Shown here piece by piece: positions 6,360-14,587 of a stretch of 18,446 nt of DNA. The position numbers and the translations under genes were made by a program. Origin of the DNA: CAYLNK01 sp964384675 (GTDB lineage: Bacteria; Acidobacteriota; Thermoanaerobaculia; UBA5066); the NCBI GenBank assembly GCA_964384675.1, contig CAYLNK010000112.1, positions 1-18,446 of the forward strand. Reading direction: 5' to 3'. The number at the start of each line of letters is the position of its first letter. Within the stretch, counting starts at the first letter, position 1. The notes beneath the pieces are model-generated. The model was not told where the DNA came from. It searched no databases and saw only the letters and a list, made by a program, of their open reading frames with translations.

Positions 6360-7457
6360 CTACCTCTTCTTGTCCTTGCCCGCCTTCTTGATGGGGCTGG
6401 CGGCCGCCGGGGCCGGCTTCCTGCGGGCGGCGACCCGCGTGCCGGCCGAGCTCTTGGCCGGCTTCTCGCTCGCCGACGTCGGCGCAGCGGGCGCGCTGGC
6501 CGCGGCGGGCGCCAGCTCGAGGAGGGAGGGCCAGTTGCCGGTCGCCTCGTACGGACGCGGGTTCTTGGCCCGCTCGATCAGGAGCTCGGCCATGGCCCGG
6601 ACCACCCAGTTGAAGTTCTCCTGTCCCACCGAGTGGACGTCGGCGTCGGGCGCGCAGTTCATGAAGTCGATGGCGTACGGGATCCCGTCCCGCACGGCGA
6701 ACTCCACCGTGTTCATGTCGTACCCGAGCGCCTCGCAGAGCGCCATCGAGTCGCGGGTCACGCGCTCGACCATCGCGGCCGGCACGGCCTTCCCCTTGGC
6801 GGCCTCGTAGCGGAGGTGGTGCGGCTCCTTCGGCGCGTAGCCCATGATCCGCACCCGCCGGCGCCCGAGCACGTAGCACCGGTAGTAGTCGGTGAAGTCG
6901 ATCGCCTCCTGCGCCATCATCGTGAGGTCACGGGTCTGGTCGTAGGCCGCGAAGAACGCGTCCCGGTCGTCGCACTTGTAGACGTCCTTCCAGCCGCCGC
7001 CGTACGCCGGCTTCAGGAAGATCGGGAAGCCGAGGTAGCTGAAGACGTCCTCCCAGTCGACGTACTTCATGTTCCGGAACGACTTCTCGGCGGTGTTCGG
7101 CGGGAAGTCCTTGTGCGGCAGGAGGACGGTCTTCGGGACCGCGACCCCCGCGGCGAGCGCCACGATGTTGTCGAAGTACTTGTCGTCCGCCGACCACCAG
7201 TACGGGTTGTTGATCACCTGGACGCCCCGGGCGACGGCGCACTTCAGGAAGGTCCGGTAGAACGGGACCTCGTGGCTGATCCGGTCCAGGATGACCGAAT
7301 AGTCGAAGCCCTTCTCCTGCTGCAGGTGGCCGATCTGGACCGGTCCCGCCTCGATGTCGTCCCCGTTCGCCTTGGCCATGGTGTTGATCTCGTTCATCAC
7401 GGCCCACGGAAACGTGTCTTCCTGGCCGAACAGGATCCCGATCTTCTTGGTCGCCAT
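6360..7457 (-). CDS. ATP-grasp ligase with a basic Ala/Pro/Lys tail
   Basis: This 365-residue protein looks like a RimK/GshB-type ATP-grasp carboxylate-amine ligase. The ATP-grasp fold shows FPIFLKPAYGGGWKDV (144-159, Lys149 and a glycine loop), MMAQEAIDF (180-188, nucleotide clamp) and VEFAVRDGIPYAIDFMNCAPDAD (251-273, metal ligands probably Asp264 and Asn267). Residues 316-365 form a low-complexity Ala/Pro/Lys/Arg tail ending KKAGKDKKR, unusual for an ATP-grasp enzyme. The start at ATG 7457 is set by GGAGAG at 5 nt; the frame continues 22 codons further upstream, which I discount. It is the first gene of the minus-strand unit with the GCS2 ligase and the SGNH protein. It probably adds an amino acid or amine to the GCS2 product, or supplies its substrate. 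Confidence 0.88.
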   Translation of the reverse strand: MATKKIGILFGQEDTFPWAVMNEINTMAKANGDDIEAGPVQIGHLQQEKGFDYSVILDRISHEVPFYRTFLKCAVARGVQVINNPYWWSADDKYFDNIVALAAGVAVPKTVLLPHKDFPPNTAEKSFRNMKYVDWEDVFSYLGFPIFLKPAYGGGWKDVYKCDDRDAFFAAYDQTRDLTMMAQEAIDFTDYYRCYVLGRRRVRIMGYAPKEPHHLRYEAAKGKAVPAAMVERVTRDSMALCEALGYDMNTVEFAVRDGIPYAIDFMNCAPDADVHSVGQENFNWVVRAMAELLIERAKNPRPYEATGNWPSLLELAPAAASAPAAPTSASEKPAKSSAGTRVAARRKPAPAAASPIKKAGKDKKR

Positions 7458-7462
7458 ACGTG

Positions 7463-7468
7463 CTCTCC
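7463..7468 (-). promoter_or_regulatory. Ribosome binding site that fixes the ATP-grasp start
   Basis: On the minus strand GGAGAG lies 5 nt before ATG 7457. It supports this start over the longer frame beginning at 7523, which would run through the shared intergenic region. Confidence 0.6.
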
Positions 7469-7528
7469 ATTTCCCTCGAGAAAGAGTGCGCGGATCGTAG
7501 CCGGTCGGCGCGCCGCCGGGCAAACGGG

Positions 7529-7534
7529 CATCAT
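7529..7534 (+). promoter_or_regulatory. Degenerate -10 element before the CxxxCxxCC gene
   Basis: CATCAT is followed by 6 nt (CCGGCC) and GTG 7541. It keeps the A at position 2 and the T at position 6 of TANNNT and has the same spacing as the clearer leaderless starts. No Shine-Dalgarno is visible. The call is weak on its own. Confidence 0.25.
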
Positions 7535-7540
7535 CCGGCC

Positions 7541-8260
7541 GTGGCCCGCCCTCCCGCCGAGACGTTCACGCTGAAGCTCGAGGTCGCCGGCCGGCGGACG
7601 GAAGGGAGGGTCGCCCTCCCGTCCGATCCGGTGCCGGCGACGGCGATGCTCCCGGTCGTCCACGCGGTCGCCGACGCCGTCGTGAGGCTGACCGGTGAGA
7701 CGCTCGCCGAGGGCGGGACGCCGATCACCTGCGGCCCCGGCTGCGCGGCCTGCTGCCGCAAGCTCGTCCCGATCTCGGCCACCGAGGCGCGCCAGCTCCG
7801 GACCGTGGTCGACGCGCTGCCTGAGGAGCGCCGGGCCGCGGTCGAGGCGCGCTTCGAGGCGGCGGGCGCCCGGCTCGACGCGGCGGGGCTCCTGTCGCGC
7901 CTCGACCGGATCGGCCTCTCCGCCGAGGAGGTCGTGGAGCTCTCCTCACCGTATTTCGACCTGTGGCTCGACTGTCCGTTCCTCGAGGAGGAGCGGTGCG
8001 CGGTGTACGCCGGGCGCCCGGCCGCCTGCCGGGAGTACCTCGTCGTCTCGCCGCCGGCCGCCTGCTTCCCCGGCTCCCCGGAGGCGAACGTCGATCGCGT
8101 CCGGCTGCCGCGGAGCGTCTCGAACGCCCTCTCGACGCTGGAGCCGGCCGGCTGGATCCCCCTCGTCCGGGCGCTCGAGCGGGCCCCACGCCTGCCGTCG
8201 GAGCCGGCCCCTCGAACCGGCGGCGCCTGGCTCCAGGCCGTGCTCGACGGTTCAGAATAG
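7541..8260 (+). CDS. CxxxCxxCC (YkgJ-type) metal-binding protein
   Basis: This is a 239-residue protein. The core TCGPGCAACCRKLVPIS carries the CxxxCxxCC cluster (Cys64, Cys68, Cys71, Cys72) that defines the YkgJ zinc/iron-chelate family. A second cysteine set follows in DCPFLEEERCAVYAGRPAACREY (Cys145, Cys153, Cys163), the usual C-x7-C-x9-C tail, so a bound metal or Fe-S cluster is likely. The N-terminal about 60 residues resemble nothing I recognise. GTG 7541 is preferred over the longer frame from 7460 because the extra 27 residues are translated intergenic sequence. It is divergent from the ligase unit with 83 bp between starts, and the esterase gene begins 4 bp after its stop. The biochemical role of the family is not well defined. 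Confidence 0.85.
   Translation: MARPPAETFTLKLEVAGRRTEGRVALPSDPVPATAMLPVVHAVADAVVRLTGETLAEGGTPITCGPGCAACCRKLVPISATEARQLRTVVDALPEERRAAVEARFEAAGARLDAAGLLSRLDRIGLSAEEVVELSSPYFDLWLDCPFLEEERCAVYAGRPAACREYLVVSPPAACFPGSPEANVDRVRLPRSVSNALSTLEPAGWIPLVRALERAPRLPSEPAPRTGGAWLQAVLDGSE
8253..8258 (+). promoter_or_regulatory. Degenerate -10 element before the esterase gene
   Basis: CAGAAT is followed by 6 nt (AGAGCG) and GTG 8265. It overlaps the end of the CxxxCxxCC gene. It matches positions 2 and 6 of TANNNT and has the leaderless spacing. Coupled translation from the upstream gene is an equally good explanation of the start. Confidence 0.2.
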
Positions 8261-8264
8261 AGCG

Positions 8265-8972
8265 GTGAGACGCCAGCACCTCGAATGGGACAGCCCCGTC
8301 CTCGAGCGGCGGATGGAGATGCTCTGGATCGGAGACCGCGGGCGCCCCGTCCTGGTCTTCCCCACCTCCATGGGCCGCTACTACCAGAACGACGACTTCG
8401 GGCTGTCGGGCGCGCTCGCCGACAAGATCGAGGCGGGGTTCCTGCAGCTCGTCTGCGTCGATTCGGTGGACGCCGAGAGCTGGTACAACCGGGCGGCACC
8501 GCCCGAGTACCGCGCCTATCGCCACGAGCAGTACGACACCTACCTGCGCCACGAGGTGCTGCCCCTGATCTGGGACCGCACCGGGGACGGGAACGTCGCC
8601 ACCGTGGGGGCCTCGTTCGGGGCGTACCACGCGGCCAACGTCGCCGCGCGCTACCCCGGCCTGATCACGAAGGCGATCCTCTTCTCGGGGCTCTACGAGA
8701 TCGGGATGTTCCTGGACGGCTACTGGGACGAGCGCTGCTACTACCACTCGCCGGCGGCCTCCATCGCCAACATGGAGGGGGAGACCCTCCAGCGGCTCCG
8801 GCAGGTAGAGTGGGTCGTGGCGACCGGGGAGGGAGACGGGCTGATCCGGCAGAACCGGGACTTCGCGGACCTGCTGCGGCGCAAGGGCTGCCGGGTCCAC
8901 GCGGAGTTCTGGCGCGGCGTGAGCGGCCACGACTGGCCGTTCTGGAACGGGGCCATCCGGCGCTTCCTCTGA
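8265..8972 (+). CDS. Esterase-family alpha/beta hydrolase
   Basis: This 235-residue alpha/beta hydrolase resembles the putative-esterase (esterase D / antigen 85-like) family. The nucleophile elbow is ATVGASFGAYHA with Ser117, the probable acid is Asp191 (VATGEGDGLI), and the His is His222 (VSGHDWPFW). Those are the expected order and spacing. VLVFPTSMGRYYQNDDFG (29-46) probably forms the oxyanion-hole strand. No signal peptide is seen, so it is probably cytoplasmic. GTG 8265 lies 4 bp after the preceding stop; the frame extends well upstream as antisense-like shadow, but the homologous region begins at this GTG (RRQHLEWDS). The substrate is unknown. Confidence 0.87.
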   Translation: MRRQHLEWDSPVLERRMEMLWIGDRGRPVLVFPTSMGRYYQNDDFGLSGALADKIEAGFLQLVCVDSVDAESWYNRAAPPEYRAYRHEQYDTYLRHEVLPLIWDRTGDGNVATVGASFGAYHAANVAARYPGLITKAILFSGLYEIGMFLDGYWDERCYYHSPAASIANMEGETLQRLRQVEWVVATGEGDGLIRQNRDFADLLRRKGCRVHAEFWRGVSGHDWPFWNGAIRRFL

Positions 8973-8981
8973 TCCAGGCCG

Positions 8982-8987
8982 TAAACT
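8982..8987 (+). promoter_or_regulatory. Possible -10 element for the peptidase operon
   Basis: TAAACT (TANNNT) lies in the 49-bp gap before the M16 gene, embedded in a short AT-richer patch that stands out from the surrounding GC. It would give a leader of roughly 30 nt before ATG 9022, which has its own GAGG at 9013-9016. No convincing -35 is visible. Confidence 0.25.
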
Positions 8988-9021
8988 CCCGCGGTTTGCC
9001 CAGAAACACGATGAGGTGACC

Positions 9022-10791
9022 ATGAACACATGCAGAACGGCGAGGGGAGCGAGCGCGCTCGCCCTCCTCGCGCTCCTCGCGTCCGGCTCGTCCGGCCCGG
9101 CGTCGGCCCAGGAGCTGAAGGTCGAGGAGCGGACCCTCTCGAACGGGATGAAGCTCCTGCTGCTCCCCCGCCACGACGAGCCGACCATCGCGGGCGGCTG
9201 GGTGGCGCACGTCGGCTCGGTGAACGAGCGGCCCGGGATCACCGGGATCAGCCACCTCTTCGAGCACATGATGTTCAAGGGGACCCCGACGATCGGCACC
9301 AAGGACGCCAGGCGCGACCTCGAGATCATCGAGGAGCAGGAGAAGCTCCGCACCCAGATGCGCGCCGAGGAGACCGGGATGCGGGCGGCGCTGCGCAAGG
9401 GCGACGTGGACGACATCACGAAGCCGGAGAGCAAGTCCCCCCGCTACAAGGAGCTGGAGGCGAAGTTCGACGAGCTCGTGAAGGAGCAGCGGGGCCTCCT
9501 CAACAAGAACGAGTTCTCGACCCTCTACCAGAAGGCCGGCGGCTCGGGCCTGAACGCGTTCACCAACGAGGACATGACCGTCTACTTCATCACGGTCCCG
9601 AAGAACAAGCTCGAGCTCTGGATGTGGATGGAGTCCGAGCGGCTTCTGCGTCCCGTCTTCCGCGAGTTCTACGCGGAGCGTGACGTGGTCTACGAGGAGC
9701 GCCGCCTGCGGGTCGAGTCGACGCCGACCGGCCGCCTCGAAGAGGCGTTCGACGAGATGTTCTGGCGCGGCCACCCGTACACGTGGCCGGTGATCGGCTA
9801 CCCGTCGGACCTCCCCAACATCACCAAGGCCCAGGCCGACGACTACTTCTCGCTCTTCTACGCCCCGAACAACCTGACCGCCGTCCTCGTCGGCGACTTC
9901 GACCCGAAGGAGGCCGCCGACCTGGCGGAGCGGTACTTCGGCCGGATCGCCCGCGGGAAGACCGCGCCGCCCGAGATGACGACGCTCCCGCCGAAGTGGG
10001 AGGCGGAGATGCGCTACCAGGGGGAGGCCGAGACCAATCCCCAGATCGAGGCGCGCTGGCACACCGTCGGCTTCCAGCACAAGGACTCGTACCCTCTCCA
10101 GGTCCTCGCCCAGCTCCTGAACGGCCGCACCGGCCGCCTCTACAAGTCGATGGTCCTCCCCCAGGACGCCGTGGCCACGCAGGCGGGCGCCGGCCAGCAG
10201 ACCCAGAAGTACGCGGGCTCGTTCTCGATCAGCGCCGAGGTCAAGGACGGCAAGACGCCCGCCGACGTCGAGGGCAAGCTCCTCGGCGAGGTCGAGAAGC
10301 TGCAGAAGGAGCTCGTCCCCGCCGAGGAGCTCCAGAAGGTGAAGAACAACTTCGCGGCCGCCGCGTTCCGCCGCCTCTCGTCCAACTTCCCGATCGCGGT
10401 GCAGCTCCTGAGCAGCGACGGCTTCGGGGACTGGCGCGAGATGAACGACGGGCCGAAGAGGATCCAGGCCGTCACCGCCGAGGACGTGCGGCGCGTCGCC
10501 CAGAAGTACTTCACGAAGGAGAACCGGGCGATCGCCGTCTACACGCGGAAGGCCGGCGCGCCCGCACCCGAGCCGGACGACCCGGCGATCGCGAACCTGC
10601 CCGAGGAGACCCGCAACCGGATCAAGGCAACGGTGGCCCAGGTCAAGGCGTCCACGAACCTCGACCGCCTGCAGGGCATGGTGCAGCAGACCGAGGCGGC
10701 GCTCGGCAACGCCCCGGTCGGCGCCAAGGCCGGCATCGAGGTCGTCCTCAAGGCGGCCAAGGCCCGCATCGAAGAGCTGAAGAAGAAGTGA
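9022..10791 (+). CDS. Exported M16-family zinc metallopeptidase, catalytic subunit
   Basis: This 589-residue insulinase-family peptidase has a signal peptide (residues 1-30, ending PASAQ). The inverted zinc motif HLFEH is at His78-Glu81-His82 (GISHLFEHMMFKGT). The third ligand is a Glu in ERDVVYEERRLR (about 219-230), after the usual NAFTNEDMTVYF. A charged helical insertion of about 65 residues (100-165) sits between the two, as in some long bacterial M16 proteins. The C-terminal half lacks the Arg/Tyr substrate-binding pair of M16 enzymes: the corresponding stretch reads GRLYKSMVLPQDAVAT. A helical, Lys-rich C-terminus follows. ATG 9022 is preferred to the GTG two codons upstream because of GAGG at 9013-9016. 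The next gene supplies the missing half, so a heterodimer is likely. Confidence 0.92.
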   Translation: MNTCRTARGASALALLALLASGSSGPASAQELKVEERTLSNGMKLLLLPRHDEPTIAGGWVAHVGSVNERPGITGISHLFEHMMFKGTPTIGTKDARRDLEIIEEQEKLRTQMRAEETGMRAALRKGDVDDITKPESKSPRYKELEAKFDELVKEQRGLLNKNEFSTLYQKAGGSGLNAFTNEDMTVYFITVPKNKLELWMWMESERLLRPVFREFYAERDVVYEERRLRVESTPTGRLEEAFDEMFWRGHPYTWPVIGYPSDLPNITKAQADDYFSLFYAPNNLTAVLVGDFDPKEAADLAERYFGRIARGKTAPPEMTTLPPKWEAEMRYQGEAETNPQIEARWHTVGFQHKDSYPLQVLAQLLNGRTGRLYKSMVLPQDAVATQAGAGQQTQKYAGSFSISAEVKDGKTPADVEGKLLGEVEKLQKELVPAEELQKVKNNFAAAAFRRLSSNFPIAVQLLSSDGFGDWREMNDGPKRIQAVTAEDVRRVAQKYFTKENRAIAVYTRKAGAPAPEPDDPAIANLPEETRNRIKATVAQVKASTNLDRLQGMVQQTEAALGNAPVGAKAGIEVVLKAAKARIEELKKK

Positions 10792-10817
10792 GCGGGAGAA
10801 CGACGTTGAGAAGCGCC

Positions 10818-12332
10818 ATGAAGCACACCCTTCGTTTCACCCTTCCCGCCCTCGCGCTCGCCGTCGCCGTGCCGGCCGGAGCGGTCGAGGTGGTCCCTCA
10901 TCCCGACAAGCTCGCGTACAAGGCGTTCACCTACACGCCGCCGGTCGCCAAGGAGTACCGGACCGTCCTCAAGGGAGGCGTCGTCGCCTACCTCGCCGAG
11001 GACCACGAGCTGCCGCTGGTGAGCGTCTCCGTCGTCCTCCGCGGCGGCACCTACCTGACCCCGCCCGGCAAGGAGGGCCTCGCCGAGCTGACCGGCTACC
11101 TGATGGCCCGCGGCGGAACCAAGGACCGGACCGCCGAGCAGCTCGAGGAGCGCCTCGCGTTCCTTGCGGCGAACCTCGGCTCCTCGATCGGCGACGAGCG
11201 CGGATCGGTCAGCCTGAACCTCCTCTCCAAGGACCTCGACGAGGGCCTCAAGATCCTGCGCGAGATCCTCACCGAGCCCCGCTTCCAGGACGACAAGCTG
11301 AAGCTCCGCAAGGAGCAGCTCCTGTCCGACATGAAGCAGCGGAACGACGACTCGGCCGACATCGAGGCGCGCGAGCGCGAGATGCTGGCGACCGGCGAGG
11401 CGTACTACGCGAACCGGTACGCGACCAAGGCGTCCCTCGACTCGATCACGCGCGACGACCTGGTCGCGTTCCACAGGAGGTGGGTCGCGCCGCAGAACGT
11501 GATCGTGGCCGTGGCGGGCGACTTCAAGAAGGCCGAGATGCAGAGGAAGCTCGAGGCCCTCTTCGCCTCGTGGCCCTTCAAGGGCGAGGCCGCCCCGCCC
11601 GTCCCGAAGCCCGACCACAAGCTGAAGCCGGGGCTCTACGTGGTCGACAAGGACGTCAACCAGGGGCGCGTCGCGATCCTGCTGCCGGGGCTCTCCCGCA
11701 CCGACCCCGACATCTTCCCCGCCTCGATCATGAACGCCATCCTGGGGGGCGGCGGCTTCTCGAGCCGCATCGTCAACCGGGTGCGCTCCGACGAGGGTCT
11801 CGCCTACTCGGCCGGCTCCGGCCTCACCGGCGGCGTCTGGTATCCGGGCCTGCTGCGCGCCGGGTTCCAGTCGAAGGTGCGCACCTGCGCCTACGCGACC
11901 CAGATCGTCCTCGACGAGATGACGAAGATGCGCGCGTTCGGGACGGCGTCGGGGGACGCGGCGAAGAAGGAAGAGGACGAGCTGGCGACCGCCAAGAGCT
12001 CCGCGATCGAGACGCTCCCCCGCCGCTTCTCGACCAAGGCGCAGACCGTCGGCGTCCTCGCGGACGAGGAGTTCACCGGCCGGTACAAGACCGACCCCGG
12101 CTACTACGCGGCCTATCGGGCCAACGTCGAGAAGGTGACCGCGGCCGACGTGAAGCGCACGGCCGAGAGGCTTCTGACCCCCGCGACGGCCACGATCCTC
12201 GCCGTCGGCAAGAAGGACGACCTGATGAACCCCGACCCGAAGCACCCCGTGAAGTACCCCGACCTCGCCGGCGGCAAGCTCGTCGACCTGCCGCTGCGCG
12301 ACCCGCTCACGATGAAGCCCCTCGGGAAGTGA
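10818..12332 (+). CDS. Exported M16-family subunit lacking the zinc motif
   Basis: This 504-residue protein has a signal peptide (cleavage about AGA-V at 22). It keeps the M16 fold, but the HxxEH position reads GLAELTGYLMARGGT (87-101), so both His and the Glu are gone and it cannot bind the catalytic zinc. It does keep the Arg/Tyr substrate-binding pair, in RVRSDEGLAYSAGSG (Arg323, Tyr330). This is the complement of the preceding gene. The same split is known for heterodimeric M16B peptidases such as the Sphingomonas SPH2681/SPH2682 pair. It starts 26 bp after the previous stop, with a weak GAGAAG ribosome binding site, and is followed 4 bp later by the DPP-IV gene. Confidence 0.9.
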   Translation: MKHTLRFTLPALALAVAVPAGAVEVVPHPDKLAYKAFTYTPPVAKEYRTVLKGGVVAYLAEDHELPLVSVSVVLRGGTYLTPPGKEGLAELTGYLMARGGTKDRTAEQLEERLAFLAANLGSSIGDERGSVSLNLLSKDLDEGLKILREILTEPRFQDDKLKLRKEQLLSDMKQRNDDSADIEAREREMLATGEAYYANRYATKASLDSITRDDLVAFHRRWVAPQNVIVAVAGDFKKAEMQRKLEALFASWPFKGEAAPPVPKPDHKLKPGLYVVDKDVNQGRVAILLPGLSRTDPDIFPASIMNAILGGGGFSSRIVNRVRSDEGLAYSAGSGLTGGVWYPGLLRAGFQSKVRTCAYATQIVLDEMTKMRAFGTASGDAAKKEEDELATAKSSAIETLPRRFSTKAQTVGVLADEEFTGRYKTDPGYYAAYRANVEKVTAADVKRTAERLLTPATATILAVGKKDDLMNPDPKHPVKYPDLAGGKLVDLPLRDPLTMKPLGK

Positions 12333-12336
12333 CCCC

Positions 12337-14541
12337 ATGACGAAGCGATTCGCGGGACTCCTGCTCCTCTCCCTCTCGGGCCCCGTCGCCGCCCAGCCCG
12401 CGCCGGCGGCGCCGGCCGCGGCGAGTTCGGCTCCCGTCAAGAAGCCGATCACGCTCGAGCGGGCCGCCGAGGTGGCGGGCGCCGCGTTCCGCGACCGCTT
12501 CGACCCCGTCTGGCGCGACGCCAGCCACTTCACCAGCACCGCCAAGGGGGAGGGCGAGCCCGCGCCCTCCCTCCACGAGACCGACGCGGCGACCGGCAAG
12601 CGCACCAGGCTGCGCGACCCGGTCGCCCTCCCGGGAAGCGAGAAGGGAAAGGAGAAGTGGCTCCGCTTCGGCGGCGGCCGCTACAGCCCGAGCGGCGCCA
12701 GCCTCCTCGTCTCCCAGGACTCCGACCTCTGGCTCCTCGACCTGAAGTCGAAGGAGGTCAGGCGCCTGACCAAGGACGAGGACGACGAGGAGAACCCGAC
12801 GTTCTCGCCCGACGGCGCGCGCGTCGCGTACACGAAGCGGAACGACCTCTACTGCGTCGAGGTCGCCTCCGGCAAGGAGACCCGCCTCACCACGACCGGC
12901 ACCGAGAACGTGCTGAACGGCAAGCTCGACTGGGTCTACGAGGAGGAGCTGGCGAACCGCAAGAGCGGCCGCTCGTACGAGTGGTCGCCGGACGGCAAGG
13001 CGATCGCCTACCTGCGGCTCGACCAGACCCGCGTGCCGGAGTACCCCATCGTCGACTACCTGCCGACGAACGGGAAGCTGCGCAGCCAGAAGTACCCGAA
13101 GGCCGGCGATCCGAACCCGATCCCGTCCGTCCACGTGGTCGAGGTCGAGGCGCCCGGCGCCGGCGTCTCGATCACGTCCACCCCCGACGACTTCTACGTC
13201 GCCCCCGAGATGTCGTGGACCGCGGACTCGACCTCGGTGGCGTTCCTGAAGATGAACCGCGCGCAGGACCGGGTCGAGCTGACCCTCCTCTCCCGCAACG
13301 GGCAGTCCTCGAAGGTGCTCCTCGTCGAGAGCGACCCGGCCTGGATCAACTCGCTCGAGCCGCCCCGCTTCCTGAAGGACGGCTCCTTCCTCTGGATCTC
13401 GGAGCGCACCGGCTTCTTCCACCTCTACCGGTACGCGGCGAACGGCACGTTGAAGAACGCGGTGACCTCGGGCAAGTGGATGGTCGACCCGGGCGAGCCG
13501 TGGGAGGTGGACGAGGCGAGCGGCACCGTGCTCTTCGCCGCCACCGAGAAGGACCCGCGCGAGCGCCACCTCTACCGCGTCAAGCTCGACGGCACCGGCT
13601 TCAAGCGCCTCTCGGTCGAGCCCGGCACCCATTCCCTCAAGGTCGCGCCAGGCGGGGCCGCCTACCTCGACACGTACTCGAGCCTCACGGCCCCCCCGAA
13701 GACCGCGCTCGTGAAGGCCGACGGCACGCGCGTGGCCCTCGTGGACGAACGGAAGAACCTGCTGGAAGGCTCGATCGTGGCGCCGGTCGAGATGAGCGCC
13801 TTCACCGGCAGCGACGGCACGCTCTTCTACTACCGCCTCGTCAAGCCGCCCGACTTCGACCCCGCGAGGAAGTACCCCGTCATCGTCCACGTCTACGGCG
13901 GCCCGCACGCCCAGATGGTCGTCGACAAGTGGGGCGCCTCCTCCGTGCTCGACCAGGTCCTCGCGACCAAGGGGTTCCTGGTCTTCGCGATGGACAACCG
14001 CGGCTCGTGGGGACGCGGGCACGCGTTCGAGACCCCGCTCCTGAAGCGGATGGGCGAGATCGAGCTGAAGGACCAGCTGGAGGGCGTCGCGCACCTTCGG
14101 AAGATGCCGTTCGTGGACGGGGCGCGGATCGGCATCCACGGGTGGTCGTACGGCGGCTTCATGTCGGCCACGGCCGCGACCAAGGGCGAAGGCGTGTTCA
14201 AGGCCGTCTTCGTCGGCGCGCCGGTGACCGACTGGAAGTACTACGACTCGATCTACACCGAGCGGTACATGAAGCTGCCCAAGGACAACGAGGCCGGCTA
14301 CAAGGCGTCCTCGGTGATCGGGGCCGCCGAGAAGCTGAGCGGGAAGGTCCTCCTGATGCACGGCACGTCCGACGACAACGTCCACATGCAGCAGTCGATG
14401 GCGTTCATCGACGCCCTGATGCGGGCGAAGAAGGAATTCACCTTCGTCCCGCTGCCGCGCCAGCTCCACGGGCCGCAGGACCCGGCCGCGCGCTTCTACT
14501 CCAACCTCCGGCTCGTGGAGTTCTTCGAGAAGAACCTGTAG
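12337..14541 (+). CDS. Dipeptidyl-peptidase IV-type S9 peptidase
   Basis: This 734-residue exported serine peptidase probably removes X-Pro or similar dipeptides from peptide N-termini. A signal peptide (1-19, ending VAA-Q) and a Pro/Ala stretch precede a beta-propeller domain (about 60-480). The propeller carries the double-Glu motif DWVYEEELANR (Glu203, Glu204), which binds the substrate amino terminus in DPP-IV. The C-terminal alpha/beta hydrolase domain has GWSYGGF with Ser604, HGTSDDNVH with Asp679, and His711 (RQLHGPQD). The Asp-His distance of 32 is the same as in human DPP-IV. It starts 4 bp after the M16 gene, so the three peptidases form one operon. The M16 pair would make peptides that this enzyme trims in the periplasm. 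Confidence 0.95.
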   Translation: MTKRFAGLLLLSLSGPVAAQPAPAAPAAASSAPVKKPITLERAAEVAGAAFRDRFDPVWRDASHFTSTAKGEGEPAPSLHETDAATGKRTRLRDPVALPGSEKGKEKWLRFGGGRYSPSGASLLVSQDSDLWLLDLKSKEVRRLTKDEDDEENPTFSPDGARVAYTKRNDLYCVEVASGKETRLTTTGTENVLNGKLDWVYEEELANRKSGRSYEWSPDGKAIAYLRLDQTRVPEYPIVDYLPTNGKLRSQKYPKAGDPNPIPSVHVVEVEAPGAGVSITSTPDDFYVAPEMSWTADSTSVAFLKMNRAQDRVELTLLSRNGQSSKVLLVESDPAWINSLEPPRFLKDGSFLWISERTGFFHLYRYAANGTLKNAVTSGKWMVDPGEPWEVDEASGTVLFAATEKDPRERHLYRVKLDGTGFKRLSVEPGTHSLKVAPGGAAYLDTYSSLTAPPKTALVKADGTRVALVDERKNLLEGSIVAPVEMSAFTGSDGTLFYYRLVKPPDFDPARKYPVIVHVYGGPHAQMVVDKWGASSVLDQVLATKGFLVFAMDNRGSWGRGHAFETPLLKRMGEIELKDQLEGVAHLRKMPFVDGARIGIHGWSYGGFMSATAATKGEGVFKAVFVGAPVTDWKYYDSIYTERYMKLPKDNEAGYKASSVIGAAEKLSGKVLLMHGTSDDNVHMQQSMAFIDALMRAKKEFTFVPLPRQLHGPQDPAARFYSNLRLVEFFEKNL

Positions 14542-14587
14542 GGGACCACCACCCGGGCCCTTCACGTTCGCAGGTCCTCTGGATCCG

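Noticed and set aside
7506..7515. CGGCGCGCCG palindrome in the divergent gap between the ATP-grasp and CxxxCxxCC genes
   Set aside because: A 10-bp GC-only palindrome is expected by chance in DNA of this composition; the outer bases are not symmetric.
4215..7574. 1119-codon plus-strand open frame
   Set aside because: It runs antisense across the whole ligase cluster, whose proteins have clear domains; the long frame is a product of high GC.
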